Shown here: positions 1-8,363 of the stretch, piece by piece
How positions within the stretch are numbered: position 1 is the first letter of the stretch
Layout: every line of letters begins with the position of its first letter
NCBI GenBank assembly: GCA_963766505.1
Contig: CAVYAL010000005.1
Span: 1,116,001 to 1,180,000 of the forward strand
Length of the DNA: 64,000 bases
Source of the DNA: DATIRA01 sp963766505
Lineage (GTDB): Bacteria; Pseudomonadota; Gammaproteobacteria; Steroidobacterales; Steroidobacteraceae
Direction: 5' to 3'
Made by a program: the position numbers and the translations under genes
Notes under the pieces: model-generated
Seen by the model: only the letters and a program-made list of their open reading frames with translations
What the model was told of the DNA's origin: nothing
Database searches by the model: none

Positions 1-773
1 AATCCACCGTACCTGCAGACCAGGTGTTCGGTCATCTCGGTGAGCGTATCGAGGCGCAGGATTTCCGAGAAATCGTAGCGATCCGGCCACGCCTGCTGCT
101 TCCTGCGCAGCGAGCGCCGCCACTTCAGCACGAAGTAGCTGCGGTACAGTGCCAGCCCCGTCTCCAGCCGGCGCAGCGTGTGCTCGGGATCGAGCACCGG
201 GCAGACAGCGACGATCCGTTCGAGTTCGAGCCCGGCTTCGCCGGCGCGCGCGCCCACCCGCAGGAAGAAATTGCCGCCCAGCGAGAACCCGACCAGGTTC
301 AGTCCCTGGTCCGGGTGCAACTGCTGGATGCGGCTCACCGCGCCGACGACCTCCTGGATGCGGCAGGAGTGGAAGAGCTCCGGGTTGAGCGCGTGGCTGT
401 CGCCATGATCGCGGAGATTGAGCCGCAGCACGTCGAAGCCACGCTCAAGCAGCTGCTGGCCGAGCGCGAGCACGTACATCGCGTCAGCGCTGCCTTCCCA
501 GCCGTGCAGCAGCAGCACGATCCGCCGGGCGGCCGGCAGGCCCATGCTCTCGCGGCTCGCGTGCTGGCCCAGCAAGCGCACGCCCTCGCCGCAGTCGAGG
601 ATCCGGGGGCGCGAGGCCTCGAGCAAGGCCCGGCAACGGCGCAGCACGGCTGGCCGCAGCAGCGGCAGGCTCGGAACGATGGACTGCAGGTGAGGATTGG
701 CGATCCACCGCGGCGGCGAGAAAACCTCCGCCTCCGCGGCGTCCGCGCGATTCAGCTCGGCCTCGATTCCCAC
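1..773 (-). CDS. YheT-family alpha/beta hydrolase, 3' end beyond the window
   Basis: About 257 codons are visible; the C-terminus lies past the left edge. The N-terminal stretch PPRWIANPHLQSIVPSLP is typical of YheT-type alpha/beta hydrolases. It is followed by the oxyanion strand LLLHGWEGS and the nucleophile elbow GFSLGG (Ser near residue 148). The likely GTG start at 773 is preceded by AAAGGAAG on the minus strand and lies inside the last codons of the upstream reductase gene (22-base overlap), so translation is probably coupled. The family comprises cytoplasmic hydrolases or esterases whose physiological substrates are mostly unknown. The His of the triad is beyond the edge. Confidence 0.82.
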   Translation of the reverse strand, partial: MGIEAELNRADAAEAEVFSPPRWIANPHLQSIVPSLPLLRPAVLRRCRALLEASRPRILDCGEGVRLLGQHASRESMGLPAARRIVLLLHGWEGSADAMYVLALGQQLLERGFDVLRLNLRDHGDSHALNPELFHSCRIQEVVGAVSRIQQLHPDQGLNLVGFSLGGNFFLRVGARAGEAGLELERIVAVCPVLDPEHTLRRLETGLALYRSYFVLKWRRSLRRKQQAWPDRYDFSEILRLDTLTEMTEHLVCRYGG

Positions 774-1831
774 GCCCTTCCTTTCGTGACTCGAATCGAA
801 CCGGATCCCGGCACGCGCTCCACGTAATCGCGGCCGAGCAGCTGCGAGGGCGTTCGATATCCCGCCTCTCCCGCGTATTCCAGCATGAACTGCAGCGCCC
901 CGACCGCCGATTGCACGGTGAAGTCATAGCCGTTCGCGACCTCGATACGGGCGCTGCGCAGTTCGCCACTGGGGGCCTGCACCTCGCCCCAAACCCGGGT
1001 CCTCGAGCTCGCCCTCTGGGCCGCGTCCGGGCCACCGGTACCGATCCGCGACTTGAGCAGCGTCTGGAATGCTCCCAGCCGAAGCAGCCCGCCCAGCCAG
1101 TTCAGGCGCCGCAGCGCCGCGATCCGCGCCTGCGGCATGCCCATGTAGACCTCGATGTTGGGAATCCCGGTCGTGAAATAGGCGGTGCTCACGTCGCCCC
1201 AGGGAATCGTCACGGCCGACCGTGGCTGTCCGTCACCGAAGTCGATTTCCCGGACGCGAAAGGCATGCGCGACCTTCACGATCCGTCCCGAGCTGCGGAT
1301 TCGCCCACCCTTGGCGAGCCCCTCCACGGTGGTCCGTGCGGTGCCCCGGCTCGGGGATCCGAGCGTGTCGAAGCCGAGCGCGAGGTAGGTCGCATCGGGC
1401 AGCGCAGCGGCAAGCGTCCCGGCCAGGCAATCGGTAGGCACGACGTCGAAACCCGCGCCGGGACAGATCACGATGCCGGCGCTGCGGGCCTCGGCGTCCT
1501 GGGCATGGGCGGCCTCGAACACGTCGATCTCGCCGGTGATGTCGAGGTAGTGCACGCCTGCCGCCAGGCAGGCCGAGATCATCGGCGCCGCGGTAGCGGA
1601 AAACGGGCCCGCGCAATGGAGCACGGCCCTGCAGCCCGCCAGCGCGTCGGCCAGTGCCGCCGGGTCGTCCAGGCCCAGCGTGCGCCCGGGCAGCCCGAGT
1701 TCGCTGGCCAGCGCGGCGATCGCCGCGGCATTGCGGCCGGCCAGCGTCGGACGCAGACCACGCCGCAAGGCCTCGCGGGCGATCAGTTCCCCCGTGTAGC
1801 CGTTGGCGCCGTAGATCAGGCAGCGGCTCAT
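752..1831 (-). CDS. saccharopine dehydrogenase-like NAD(P)-binding reductase
   Basis: A 359-residue protein beginning MSRCLIYGANGYTGELIA, a Rossmann dinucleotide-binding motif at the extreme N-terminus. The motif HCAGPF near residue 72 and ITGE near 97 are characteristic of the saccharopine dehydrogenase/trans-acting enoyl reductase group. The open frame extends further upstream, but that extension reads through the neighbouring gene in a wrong frame. The ATG at 1831 overlaps the preceding stop as ATGA and puts the glycine-rich loop at the expected place. True lysine-pathway saccharopine dehydrogenases are longer, so this is probably a membrane-associated reductase of lipid or polyketide-like substrates. 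The substrate cannot be told from sequence. Confidence 0.85.
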   Translation of the reverse strand: MSRCLIYGANGYTGELIAREALRRGLRPTLAGRNAAAIAALASELGLPGRTLGLDDPAALADALAGCRAVLHCAGPFSATAAPMISACLAAGVHYLDITGEIDVFEAAHAQDAEARSAGIVICPGAGFDVVPTDCLAGTLAAALPDATYLALGFDTLGSPSRGTARTTVEGLAKGGRIRSSGRIVKVAHAFRVREIDFGDGQPRSAVTIPWGDVSTAYFTTGIPNIEVYMGMPQARIAALRRLNWLGGLLRLGAFQTLLKSRIGTGGPDAAQRASSRTRVWGEVQAPSGELRSARIEVANGYDFTVQSAVGALQFMLEYAGEAGYRTPSQLLGRDYVERVPGSGSIRVTKGRAWESRPS

Positions 1832-3261
1832 TCCGTGTCGGGCAGCAGCCTGAATTCGACGCGGTTGTTCTGTGCCGCCACGGTGTTCCAGTCGCCCGCC
1901 TTGGTCCCCTCCCCGATCTCCGGGTAGGCGATCGGCTCCCGGCGTCCAGCGCTCGACACTTCCACCCGGATCGCGCCGCCAGTGCGCTGACGCAGGCTCG
2001 CGACGAAGTTCGCGAAAGCCACCGACTGGAACTGGGGCAGCGACAGCGAGTCCACGAACGGGTTGCCGACGAGGTCGCATTCGCGCACCAGTGTCGCTGG
2101 CTCAGCCACGGAGAAGCCGTCCATCGGATCGCCGTCGAGGCAGAAGTCGCCGACGTAAGCCTCCATCAGGATGCGCCCCTGGAACTGTTGCGCAGCGAGC
2201 GTCTCGGCAAGGCTCCGCAACCTCTCCAGCCGACGACCCGAAAATGGCGCCTCGCCGTAGGGCACGAACTCGATGGCCATCGGGCCGCTGGTCGCCGTCG
2301 CGGCTTCCGGAACCGGCGGTGGGAGCGGTTCGCCGGCCAGACCCGGGGGCGAAGCCTGGGTCCACAGCGCGAGCGCCTCGTTCACCGTCTCGGCCTCGGC
2401 AGCGGCAGCGGCCTCGGCAGCCCGGGAGTCCGCCAGCTCACGGCCGAGCTGCTGGTTGGCCCCGAACAGTTGCCAGCACAGGTAGGCCAGCAGCAGCGAC
2501 GGCAGCACGGCCAGCAGGGCCGTAGTCAGGATCGGCCACCATTGCCGGGGAGGCGGAGGCGGTGGCAGCGGCTCCTCGACCGGCGCGACCGGTATCCTGG
2601 CCAGGACCTCCTTGATCTCGCCGTTCAGGCGTCGAGCGAACGCCTCGAACGTCGCCAGCACGAACCGGCGCTGTTCCGCCAGCTGGTCCTTCACGAGCTG
2701 CTGCATGGATTGGCGGAGATTCGCCTGCAGCACGAGGATCTGCGGCTCGGACATCGGCTCCCGGTCCGCATCGGTGCCAGGGGCCGGGGCTTCTTCCCCG
2801 GCCGAGTCCGCGACAGGGGCCGGCCGGGGCGGTTCGGGCTCCTGCCCGGCCGGTTCGAACAGTGCGGAGCGACCCTGCCGCCGGTCCGGGAGCAGATGCA
2901 GCTGGTAAAGCAGCCGTGACACGTCCGCGGGCCGGACCGTCTTCGGCAGCACGCCGATCGCGCCCAGCGCCCGCGCCTGGCTCACGTAGAGCTCGCCTTC
3001 CTGGGACGTGTACATCATCAGGGGGATCGTCGCGGTCTGCGGATTGCCCTTGATGATCTGGACGGCCTGGAACCCGTCCATTCCCGGCATCAGGTGGTCG
3101 AGGAAGATCACGTCCGGACGCTTGTGCTGCAGGTATTCGAGCGCCTGCTCGGCCGACTCCGCGGTGTCCACCGCGAGGCCGTGCTGCTCGAGCATCCGGC
3201 TCAGGATGACCCGGGCCGAGCGCGAGTCGTCCACGATCAGGGCACGCTTGCCCATCGGCAT
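1828..3261 (-). CDS. receiver domain - transmembrane - OmpA-like hybrid protein
   Basis: A 477-residue protein with an unusual order of parts. Residues about 6-122 form a CheY-type receiver domain: acidic pair D11/D12, phospho-acceptor D55 in FLDHLMPGMDG, T85/S86 and conserved K107. A Pro/Glu/Ala-rich linker and a helical stretch (about 172-222) follow, then a polyproline run. A single membrane helix (about 241-266, WWPILTTALLAVLPSLLLAY) and an Ala/Glu coiled coil come next. The C-terminal part resembles a degenerate OmpA/MotB fold ending NNRVEFRLL. The start at 3261 (or ATG 3255) puts the receiver domain at the N-terminus; the longer frame adds unrelated residues. It heads a coupled three-gene run. 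A phosphorylation-gated envelope-anchoring protein is one possible reading; function unknown. Confidence 0.8.
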   Translation of the reverse strand: MPMGKRALIVDDSRSARVILSRMLEQHGLAVDTAESAEQALEYLQHKRPDVIFLDHLMPGMDGFQAVQIIKGNPQTATIPLMMYTSQEGELYVSQARALGAIGVLPKTVRPADVSRLLYQLHLLPDRRQGRSALFEPAGQEPEPPRPAPVADSAGEEAPAPGTDADREPMSEPQILVLQANLRQSMQQLVKDQLAEQRRFVLATFEAFARRLNGEIKEVLARIPVAPVEEPLPPPPPPRQWWPILTTALLAVLPSLLLAYLCWQLFGANQQLGRELADSRAAEAAAAAEAETVNEALALWTQASPPGLAGEPLPPPVPEAATATSGPMAIEFVPYGEAPFSGRRLERLRSLAETLAAQQFQGRILMEAYVGDFCLDGDPMDGFSVAEPATLVRECDLVGNPFVDSLSLPQFQSVAFANFVASLRQRTGGAIRVEVSSAGRREPIAYPEIGEGTKAGDWNTVAAQNNRVEFRLLPDTE

Positions 3262-3422
3262 CGCCACTGTCCCCCAACGAATCCGGCAGCAGACAGCCGC
3301 CACGAGTACGGGCTTTCTACCCTGATCCGGCGTTGAAGCCAATCCCGGGAAACTCCGCTGCCGCCGAGCCACCCGGGAGTTATCCTTGCCGGCAGTACCG
3401 AAAACGACAATGGAGGCATGAA

Positions 3423-5471
3423 ATGCCCTACGCCACTGCGGACATCCGCAATATCGCATTCGTAGGCCAAGCAGGCGCGGGCAAGACCCTGCTGGCCGAG
3501 GCCTTGCTCGCGCAGTCTGGAGCCGTCCGGGCCAAGGGCTCGCTCGAACGGGGGACCACGGTCTGCGACTTCGATCCCCAGGAAAAGGCCCAGCAGCACT
3601 CGCTCGACGCCGCGATCTGCGGCTTCGAGTCCGAGGGACGTCGCGTCAACATCATCGACACGCCCGGATACCCGGATTTTCTGGGTCGAAGCCTGGTCGC
3701 ACTGGAGGCGGTCGAGACGGCCGTCATCGTGGTCAACGCGACGAACGGCGTCGAGCCGATGACCCAGCGGATGATGGAATTCGCCCGCGCGCGTCGCCTC
3801 TGCCGCCTGATCGTCGTGAACAAGATCGACAGCCGCGAGGCCCGCACCCAGCAGGTGCTCGAGGAAATCCGCGAGACGTTCGGGCGCAACTGCCTGCCGC
3901 TGAACCTGCCCGCGGACGGGGGCCAGTCGGTGGTCGACTGTTTCTTCCAGCCGCCCGGCAAGCCGGCCGATTTCTCCTCGGTCGAGGAGGCCCACACCGA
4001 GATCATCGACCAGGTCGTGGAGGTCGACGAGAAACTGATGGAGGTCTACCTGGAGCAGGGCGAGGAACTCTCCCCCGAGCAGCTCCATGATCCCTTCGAG
4101 AAGGCCTTGCGCGAGGATCACCTGGTGCCGATCTGCTTCTGCTCCGCCGAGACGGGCGCCGGCATCCCGGAGCTGATGGACGTGCTGCTGCGACTGATGC
4201 CCAACCCGGCCGAGGGCAACCCGCCACCGTTCCTCAAGGGCGAGGGTTCGGCCGCCGAGCGGGTCAAGATCGCCCCGGACCCGGACAAGCACGTCGTCGC
4301 GCACGTGTTCAAGATCAGCATCGACCCGTTCGTCGGCAAGCTCGGCATCTTCCGCGTGCACCAGGGCACGGTGAAGTCGGGAGCGCAGCTGTTCGTCGGT
4401 GACGCGCGCAAGCCGGTCAAGATCGCGCACATCTACCAGCTGCAGGGCAAGGAGCACGTCGAGATCCCGGAAGCGATCCCGGGGGACATCTGCGCGGTGC
4501 CGAAGATCGACGAACTGCACTTCGACGCGGTGCTGCACGATTCCCATGACGAGGATCACTACCACCTCAAGTCGGTGGCTTTCCCGCCGCCGATGCTGGG
4601 ACTTGCGATCCGGCCGGAGAAACGTGGCGACGAGCAGAAGCTATCCGAAGCGCTGCACCGGCTGGTCGCGGAGGATCCCTGCGTTCGCGTAGAGCACCAC
4701 GCCGCACAGAACGAGACCGTGCTGTACGGACTCGGCGACCTGCACCTCAGAGTCATGCTGCAGCGGATGAGCGAGCGCTACGGCGTCGGCGTGCAGACCA
4801 ATCCGCCGAGCGTGCCATACCGCGAAACGATCACCCGGCCCGCGGAGGGCCATCATCGCCACAAGAAGCAGACCGGCGGCGCCGGTCAGTTCGGCGAGGT
4901 GTACCTGAGGGTCGAGCCGCTCGAGCGTGGCGCGGGCTTCGAGTTCGTCGACGACGTCGTCGGCGGAGCGATCCCGGGCCAGTTCATACCCGCGGTAGAG
5001 AAAGGCGTGCGGCAGGTGCTGACTGATGGTGCGATCGCGGGCTTCGAGCTGCAGGACGTCCGCGTCAGCGTGTACGACGGCAAGCATCACGCGGTCGATT
5101 CGAAGGAAGTTGCGTTCGTCTCCGCGGGCAAGAAGGCCTTCATCGCAGCGATCAGGGAGGCGGGGCCGATCGTGCTCGAGCCCATCGTCAAGGTGACGGT
5201 CAGTACGCCGGCCGAATCGATCGGCGACGTCACCAGCGACCTCTCGACGCGACGGGCGCGCATCAACGGACAGGACATGCTGCCCGGCGGCCGGGCCCAG
5301 ATCAGTGCGATGGTGCCGCTCGCGGAGCTGCAGGACTACCTCTCCCGCCTGAAGGCGATCACCGGGGGCGAGGGCACCTACACGATGGACCTGAGTCACT
5401 ACGACCCGGTGCCGGCGCGCAAGCAGCAGGAACTGGTATCGGCGTTCAAGCCTCAGGAAGATTCGGACTGA
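3423..5471 (+). CDS. elongation factor G-like translational GTPase (EF-G paralogue)
   Basis: A 682-residue protein with EF-G domain order: GTPase domain, domain II, and domains III-V at the C-terminus. G1 is GQAGAGKT (15-22), G3 is DTPGYPDF (79-86) and G4 is NKID near 136. Canonical EF-G has AHIDAGKTT and DTPGHVDF; here the catalytic His of G3 is Tyr, a feature of the separate FusA2-type subfamily. It is therefore likely a paralogue rather than the housekeeping factor, which would normally sit in the str operon. ATG 3423 has GGAGG at 3412-3416. It stands alone, divergent from the receiver-domain gene and convergent with the glycosyltransferase. The precise role of this subfamily is unsettled. 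Confidence 0.88.
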   Translation: MPYATADIRNIAFVGQAGAGKTLLAEALLAQSGAVRAKGSLERGTTVCDFDPQEKAQQHSLDAAICGFESEGRRVNIIDTPGYPDFLGRSLVALEAVETAVIVVNATNGVEPMTQRMMEFARARRLCRLIVVNKIDSREARTQQVLEEIRETFGRNCLPLNLPADGGQSVVDCFFQPPGKPADFSSVEEAHTEIIDQVVEVDEKLMEVYLEQGEELSPEQLHDPFEKALREDHLVPICFCSAETGAGIPELMDVLLRLMPNPAEGNPPPFLKGEGSAAERVKIAPDPDKHVVAHVFKISIDPFVGKLGIFRVHQGTVKSGAQLFVGDARKPVKIAHIYQLQGKEHVEIPEAIPGDICAVPKIDELHFDAVLHDSHDEDHYHLKSVAFPPPMLGLAIRPEKRGDEQKLSEALHRLVAEDPCVRVEHHAAQNETVLYGLGDLHLRVMLQRMSERYGVGVQTNPPSVPYRETITRPAEGHHRHKKQTGGAGQFGEVYLRVEPLERGAGFEFVDDVVGGAIPGQFIPAVEKGVRQVLTDGAIAGFELQDVRVSVYDGKHHAVDSKEVAFVSAGKKAFIAAIREAGPIVLEPIVKVTVSTPAESIGDVTSDLSTRRARINGQDMLPGGRAQISAMVPLAELQDYLSRLKAITGGEGTYTMDLSHYDPVPARKQQELVSAFKPQEDSD

Positions 5472-5489
5472 GGACAGGAAATAGCGGGT

Positions 5490-5553
5490 AGCGGGTAGTG
5501 ACTGCCTGCTAGTCACTACCCGCTAGTCACTATTCACTATCCACTACCCGCTA
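5490..5553. repeat. inverted dispersed repeat between convergent genes
   Basis: AGCGGGTAGTGACT (5490-5503) and AGTCACTACCCGCT (5511-5524) are perfect 14-base inverted copies separated by 7 bases. Further partial copies of the same AGT(C)ACTA.CCGCT words run to about 5553. The outer copies extend into the 3' end of the minus-strand glycosyltransferase gene and supply its stop codon. The hairpin lies between two convergent genes and could act as a bidirectional terminator. A related word recurs at 28668-28685. Confidence 0.85.
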
Positions 5554-6601
5554 CCTTGGCGTCCTCCGTCCAGCTGCACTCGAGCAGCCCGGCATCGACG
5601 AGGTCCCCGGGGCCCTGGTAGCGACGGCTCGCGGGGCCCGTGAAATCGGCGCCGTCAGCCTTCATGCGCCGCATCAGCTCGGAGTAGAGCTCGTATTTTT
5701 CACTCTTGCCCGCATACGAGCGCAGCCGCAGCGCCTCCTCGGTCTTGCTGGCCCACGCGTGCGTGAACTTGAAGTGCGCGAAGGCGAGCAGGACCTCGCT
5801 CGACGGCCGCACGTTTGCGTGATGCGTATCGGTGGTCCACACCCCCTCGCGCCAGCGGAGTATCGGAGTCTTCATCGTCGCGGACTTGCCTGGCAACGGC
5901 TGCCGCAGGCTGTGCAGCCAGCCGGGCAGCCAGCGCGGCCGGGGCCGCGGGCGAACGAGCCCGTACTGCCCGAAGAGCCGCCGGGAAGCGCTGCCGTTGA
6001 TCCGCTTGGGCGGCATGCCCGGGCGGAATTTCACCAGCGGCAGCGCGTCGAAATACGGGTACAGCGACACGAGATCGTCGAAGCTGCGGGGCTCGGCCGA
6101 GCCCTGCAGGTCACCGATCGAGGCAGGGTAGAACTCGACCAGCGAGGCCACGACGCTGTCCACGGCTCGCTCCCCGAGCATGCGGAACAGTGCGCCGAGG
6201 CTCTCGATCCCGGGGGGCAGCAACAGGAACTCGTCGGCGTCCGCATACACGGCGTACTCGCCGCGGCAGTAACGCTCGGGTATCACTCGCTTGAAGAGCA
6301 CTCCGGCCCGTTCGCGCAGCACGCGTCCGTCCGGCATCCGGACCTCGATCTCGTCGCCATAGTGCAGCGGCGAAGCGAGCAGTGCGCAGTCGGGCTGGCC
6401 GCTGAAGTACTCGATCGAGCCGTCCGAGGAACCGTCGTCGAGGATCAGGAACTGCTCGACTCCCAGGCGGCGGTAATGGTCGAAGAACGCCTCGAGGAAG
6501 AAGCGCTCGTTGCGCATCACGGAATACAGCGTGACCCGCTCCCTGCGAACCTCTCCATGCCGCACGGCGAGCTGCCTGCCGAGTTCGTCGAACGGGATCA
6601 A
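5537..6601 (-). CDS. family 2-type glycosyltransferase
   Basis: A 354-residue protein with the GT-A opening YSVMRNERFFLEAFFDHYRR, then LILDDGSSDGS and the metal-binding DADEF near residue 120. This matches the Glyco_tranf_2_4/GT92-like group of cytoplasmic or membrane-associated sugar transferases. It has no transmembrane segment. The last residues (AKVAGSG) are encoded inside the dispersed repeat, so the tail is probably not functional. It is divergent from the first sulfotransferase gene and adjoins three of them, suggesting a role in a sulfated surface glycan. Donor and acceptor are unknown. Confidence 0.85.
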   Translation of the reverse strand: MIPFDELGRQLAVRHGEVRRERVTLYSVMRNERFFLEAFFDHYRRLGVEQFLILDDGSSDGSIEYFSGQPDCALLASPLHYGDEIEVRMPDGRVLRERAGVLFKRVIPERYCRGEYAVYADADEFLLLPPGIESLGALFRMLGERAVDSVVASLVEFYPASIGDLQGSAEPRSFDDLVSLYPYFDALPLVKFRPGMPPKRINGSASRRLFGQYGLVRPRPRPRWLPGWLHSLRQPLPGKSATMKTPILRWREGVWTTDTHHANVRPSSEVLLAFAHFKFTHAWASKTEEALRLRSYAGKSEKYELYSELMRRMKADGADFTGPASRRYQGPGDLVDAGLLECSWTEDAKVAGSG

Positions 6602-6643
6602 GATTGGGCTGCCGTGCGAGGCGCGTTTCGGTTAAGGGAATTC

Positions 6644-6649
6644 TATACT
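6644..6649 (+). promoter_or_regulatory. candidate -10 element, divergent promoter region
   Basis: TATACT lies in the 137-base gap between the divergent glycosyltransferase (starting 6601) and sulfotransferase (starting 6739) genes. No convincing -35 is visible at 16-18 bases upstream, so the call rests on the -10 hexamer and position only. Confidence 0.3.
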
Positions 6650-6738
6650 GACGTTTGACCCGGTCACGACCCCGCCGCGGACGTACACCGGCAGGCCGCC
6701 CCGGGGCAGCGTCGCTCGGCAGCAAGGACTGGACCCGA

Positions 6739-7512
6739 ATGATCATCAACCATCGCTACCGGTTCATCTTCCTGAAGACCAAGAAGACCGCCGGCACCAG
6801 CGTCGAAATCGCCTTGTCGCAGTACTGCGGGCCCGACGACATCGTGACGCGGCTGGGCAGCCGGGACGAGCCCAAGCGGACCGCCCTCGGCTACCAGGGT
6901 CCGGTCAACTACCTGATCCCCCGCTCGCAATGGACCGACCGCGACCGGGCCAAGCATCTGCGCCACACCCCGCATCGCCTCAAGCGTTCGCTGATGGGCA
7001 AGGAGATCAACCTGCGCAAGGAAGTGAGCTACTACAACCACATGCCCGCCGGGGAGGTGCTCGCCAGGATCGGGCCCGAGACCTGGAGCGAGTACTTCAA
7101 GTTCTGCTTCGAGCGCAATCCCTGGGATCGCGCCATATCCGCTTACTTCTGGGAAAACCGCAACCGCAAGCAGATGCCTGACTTCTACGGCTTCCTGCAG
7201 CGCATGCAGCGCGAAGAGAAGCTCTCGAACTTCGACACCTACGCGATCGACGGGAAGATCGCCGTGGACCAGGTGATGCTGTTCGAGCGAATACCAGCGG
7301 AACTCGACGAGCTCGTCGGCATTCTCGGGCTGCCGGGCCCGCTCGAGCTGCCTCGGACCAAGCAGCAGTTCCGGCGCGACCGGCGACCCTACCAGGAGTT
7401 CTACTCGCCCAGGGAGCGCGAACTGGTGGCCGAGGTCTGCTCGCGCGAGATCGCGGCCTTCGGGTATCAGTTCGACGCGCCGCCCGGGGGCGAGGCCGGC
7501 TCGCCACGATAA
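6739..7512 (+). CDS. sulfotransferase family 2-type protein
   Basis: A 257-residue protein. The 5'-phosphosulfate-binding loop is FLKTKKTAGTS near residue 10, and the 3'-phosphate-binding segment RNPWDRAISAYFWE lies near residue 130. Together they identify a PAPS-dependent sulfotransferase of the Sulfotransfer_2/HS2ST-like group, which sulfates sugar hydroxyls. ATG 6739 places the loop at the N-terminus; the longer open frame adds a low-complexity Arg-rich leader that is unlikely. The 3' end overlaps the convergent neighbouring sulfotransferase gene by 46 bases. Acceptor unknown. Confidence 0.87.
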   Translation: MIINHRYRFIFLKTKKTAGTSVEIALSQYCGPDDIVTRLGSRDEPKRTALGYQGPVNYLIPRSQWTDRDRAKHLRHTPHRLKRSLMGKEINLRKEVSYYNHMPAGEVLARIGPETWSEYFKFCFERNPWDRAISAYFWENRNRKQMPDFYGFLQRMQREEKLSNFDTYAIDGKIAVDQVMLFERIPAELDELVGILGLPGPLELPRTKQQFRRDRRPYQEFYSPRERELVAEVCSREIAAFGYQFDAPPGGEAGSPR

Positions 7513-8357
7513 CCGTAGAAGGGGTCGAGTTCCCGGTCGATGCGCCGATCGAGCCAGGCAATGTCCTCGCTCGACAGGTAGTCGCGGTAGCCGCCCACCT
7601 TGCCCCTGCGCGTCTTGAACGATTCGAGGTCGCCGCTGCGACCCGCAGCCAGCGGCGTGCCGTCGGCCTTTCGTCCGGCCTCGCGGGACTGCATCGCTGC
7701 GAAACGCGCATGCTCCACCGCCCGGTCGATGGTCGACTCGCTGCAATCGGGCAGGCCGATGAAAGCAGCCACGCGGCGCAGTTCCCCATGGGGATCCGCG
7801 TGGATGTCCTCGTAGCGGAGCAGCATGAAGTCCCGCGGTACCCCCCGCTCGCGGGCCCAGACGTTGTAGTAGCGGATCATCGAATCCACCGAGCCACGCG
7901 GCTCGCGCAGGTAGCTCGAGAGGTCGCCCTGGTAGCTGCCTTCGCGCCGGGTCACCTGGAAGTAGTTCGACACCGCCACGTCACGCGGATCGCGCACCAG
8001 CAATATGACCCGGCAGCCGGCGAACTCCCGGCGGTCCGCGCCGATCTCGGTGGCGGTCTTCTTCTGCGGCGACCCGTCGTGCTTGGCGAGAATGCGCGGC
8101 ACGCCGGGCGGCAGCACGGTCCGCCCGTCGAAGCGCTCGCTCTCGAGCCCGCGCAGATCGAATTGCTCAGCGAGCAGCTTCGCGAGCATGACCCGCAGCC
8201 ACGTGCGCCCCGCCTTCGGGAACGACAGCAGGAACACGTCGGCCTGCCGCGGCCGCCTCCAGCGCCGGAACCATCTCACCGGCGCAAGCAGTTCGAGCCT
8301 GCTGGTCACCAGGAACCCGGTCGGGGGCTGCTGAAGCCGGAATCGGGTCCGGCTCAC
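7467..8357 (-). CDS. PAPS-dependent sulfotransferase (Sulfotransfer_1 type)
   Basis: A 296-residue protein. The PAPS 5'-phosphosulfate loop SFPKAGRTWLR lies near residue 45, the 3'-phosphate segment VRDPRDVAVSNYF near 122, and the C-terminal binding motif RRGKVGGYRDYLS near 260. All three hallmark regions of cytosolic-type sulfotransferases are intact. It starts 6 bases after the stop of the next upstream sulfotransferase, so the two are co-transcribed. The fold is different from the gene on the opposite strand, so this is not a simple tandem duplication. Confidence 0.9.
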   Translation of the reverse strand: MSRTRFRLQQPPTGFLVTSRLELLAPVRWFRRWRRPRQADVFLLSFPKAGRTWLRVMLAKLLAEQFDLRGLESERFDGRTVLPPGVPRILAKHDGSPQKKTATEIGADRREFAGCRVILLVRDPRDVAVSNYFQVTRREGSYQGDLSSYLREPRGSVDSMIRYYNVWARERGVPRDFMLLRYEDIHADPHGELRRVAAFIGLPDCSESTIDRAVEHARFAAMQSREAGRKADGTPLAAGRSGDLESFKTRRGKVGGYRDYLSSEDIAWLDRRIDRELDPFYGYRGEPASPPGGASN

Positions 8358-8363
8358 GCGGGA

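Noticed and set aside
24..827. 267-codon plus-strand open frame at the left edge
   Set aside because: Shadow of the minus-strand YheT-type hydrolase, which carries the family motifs.
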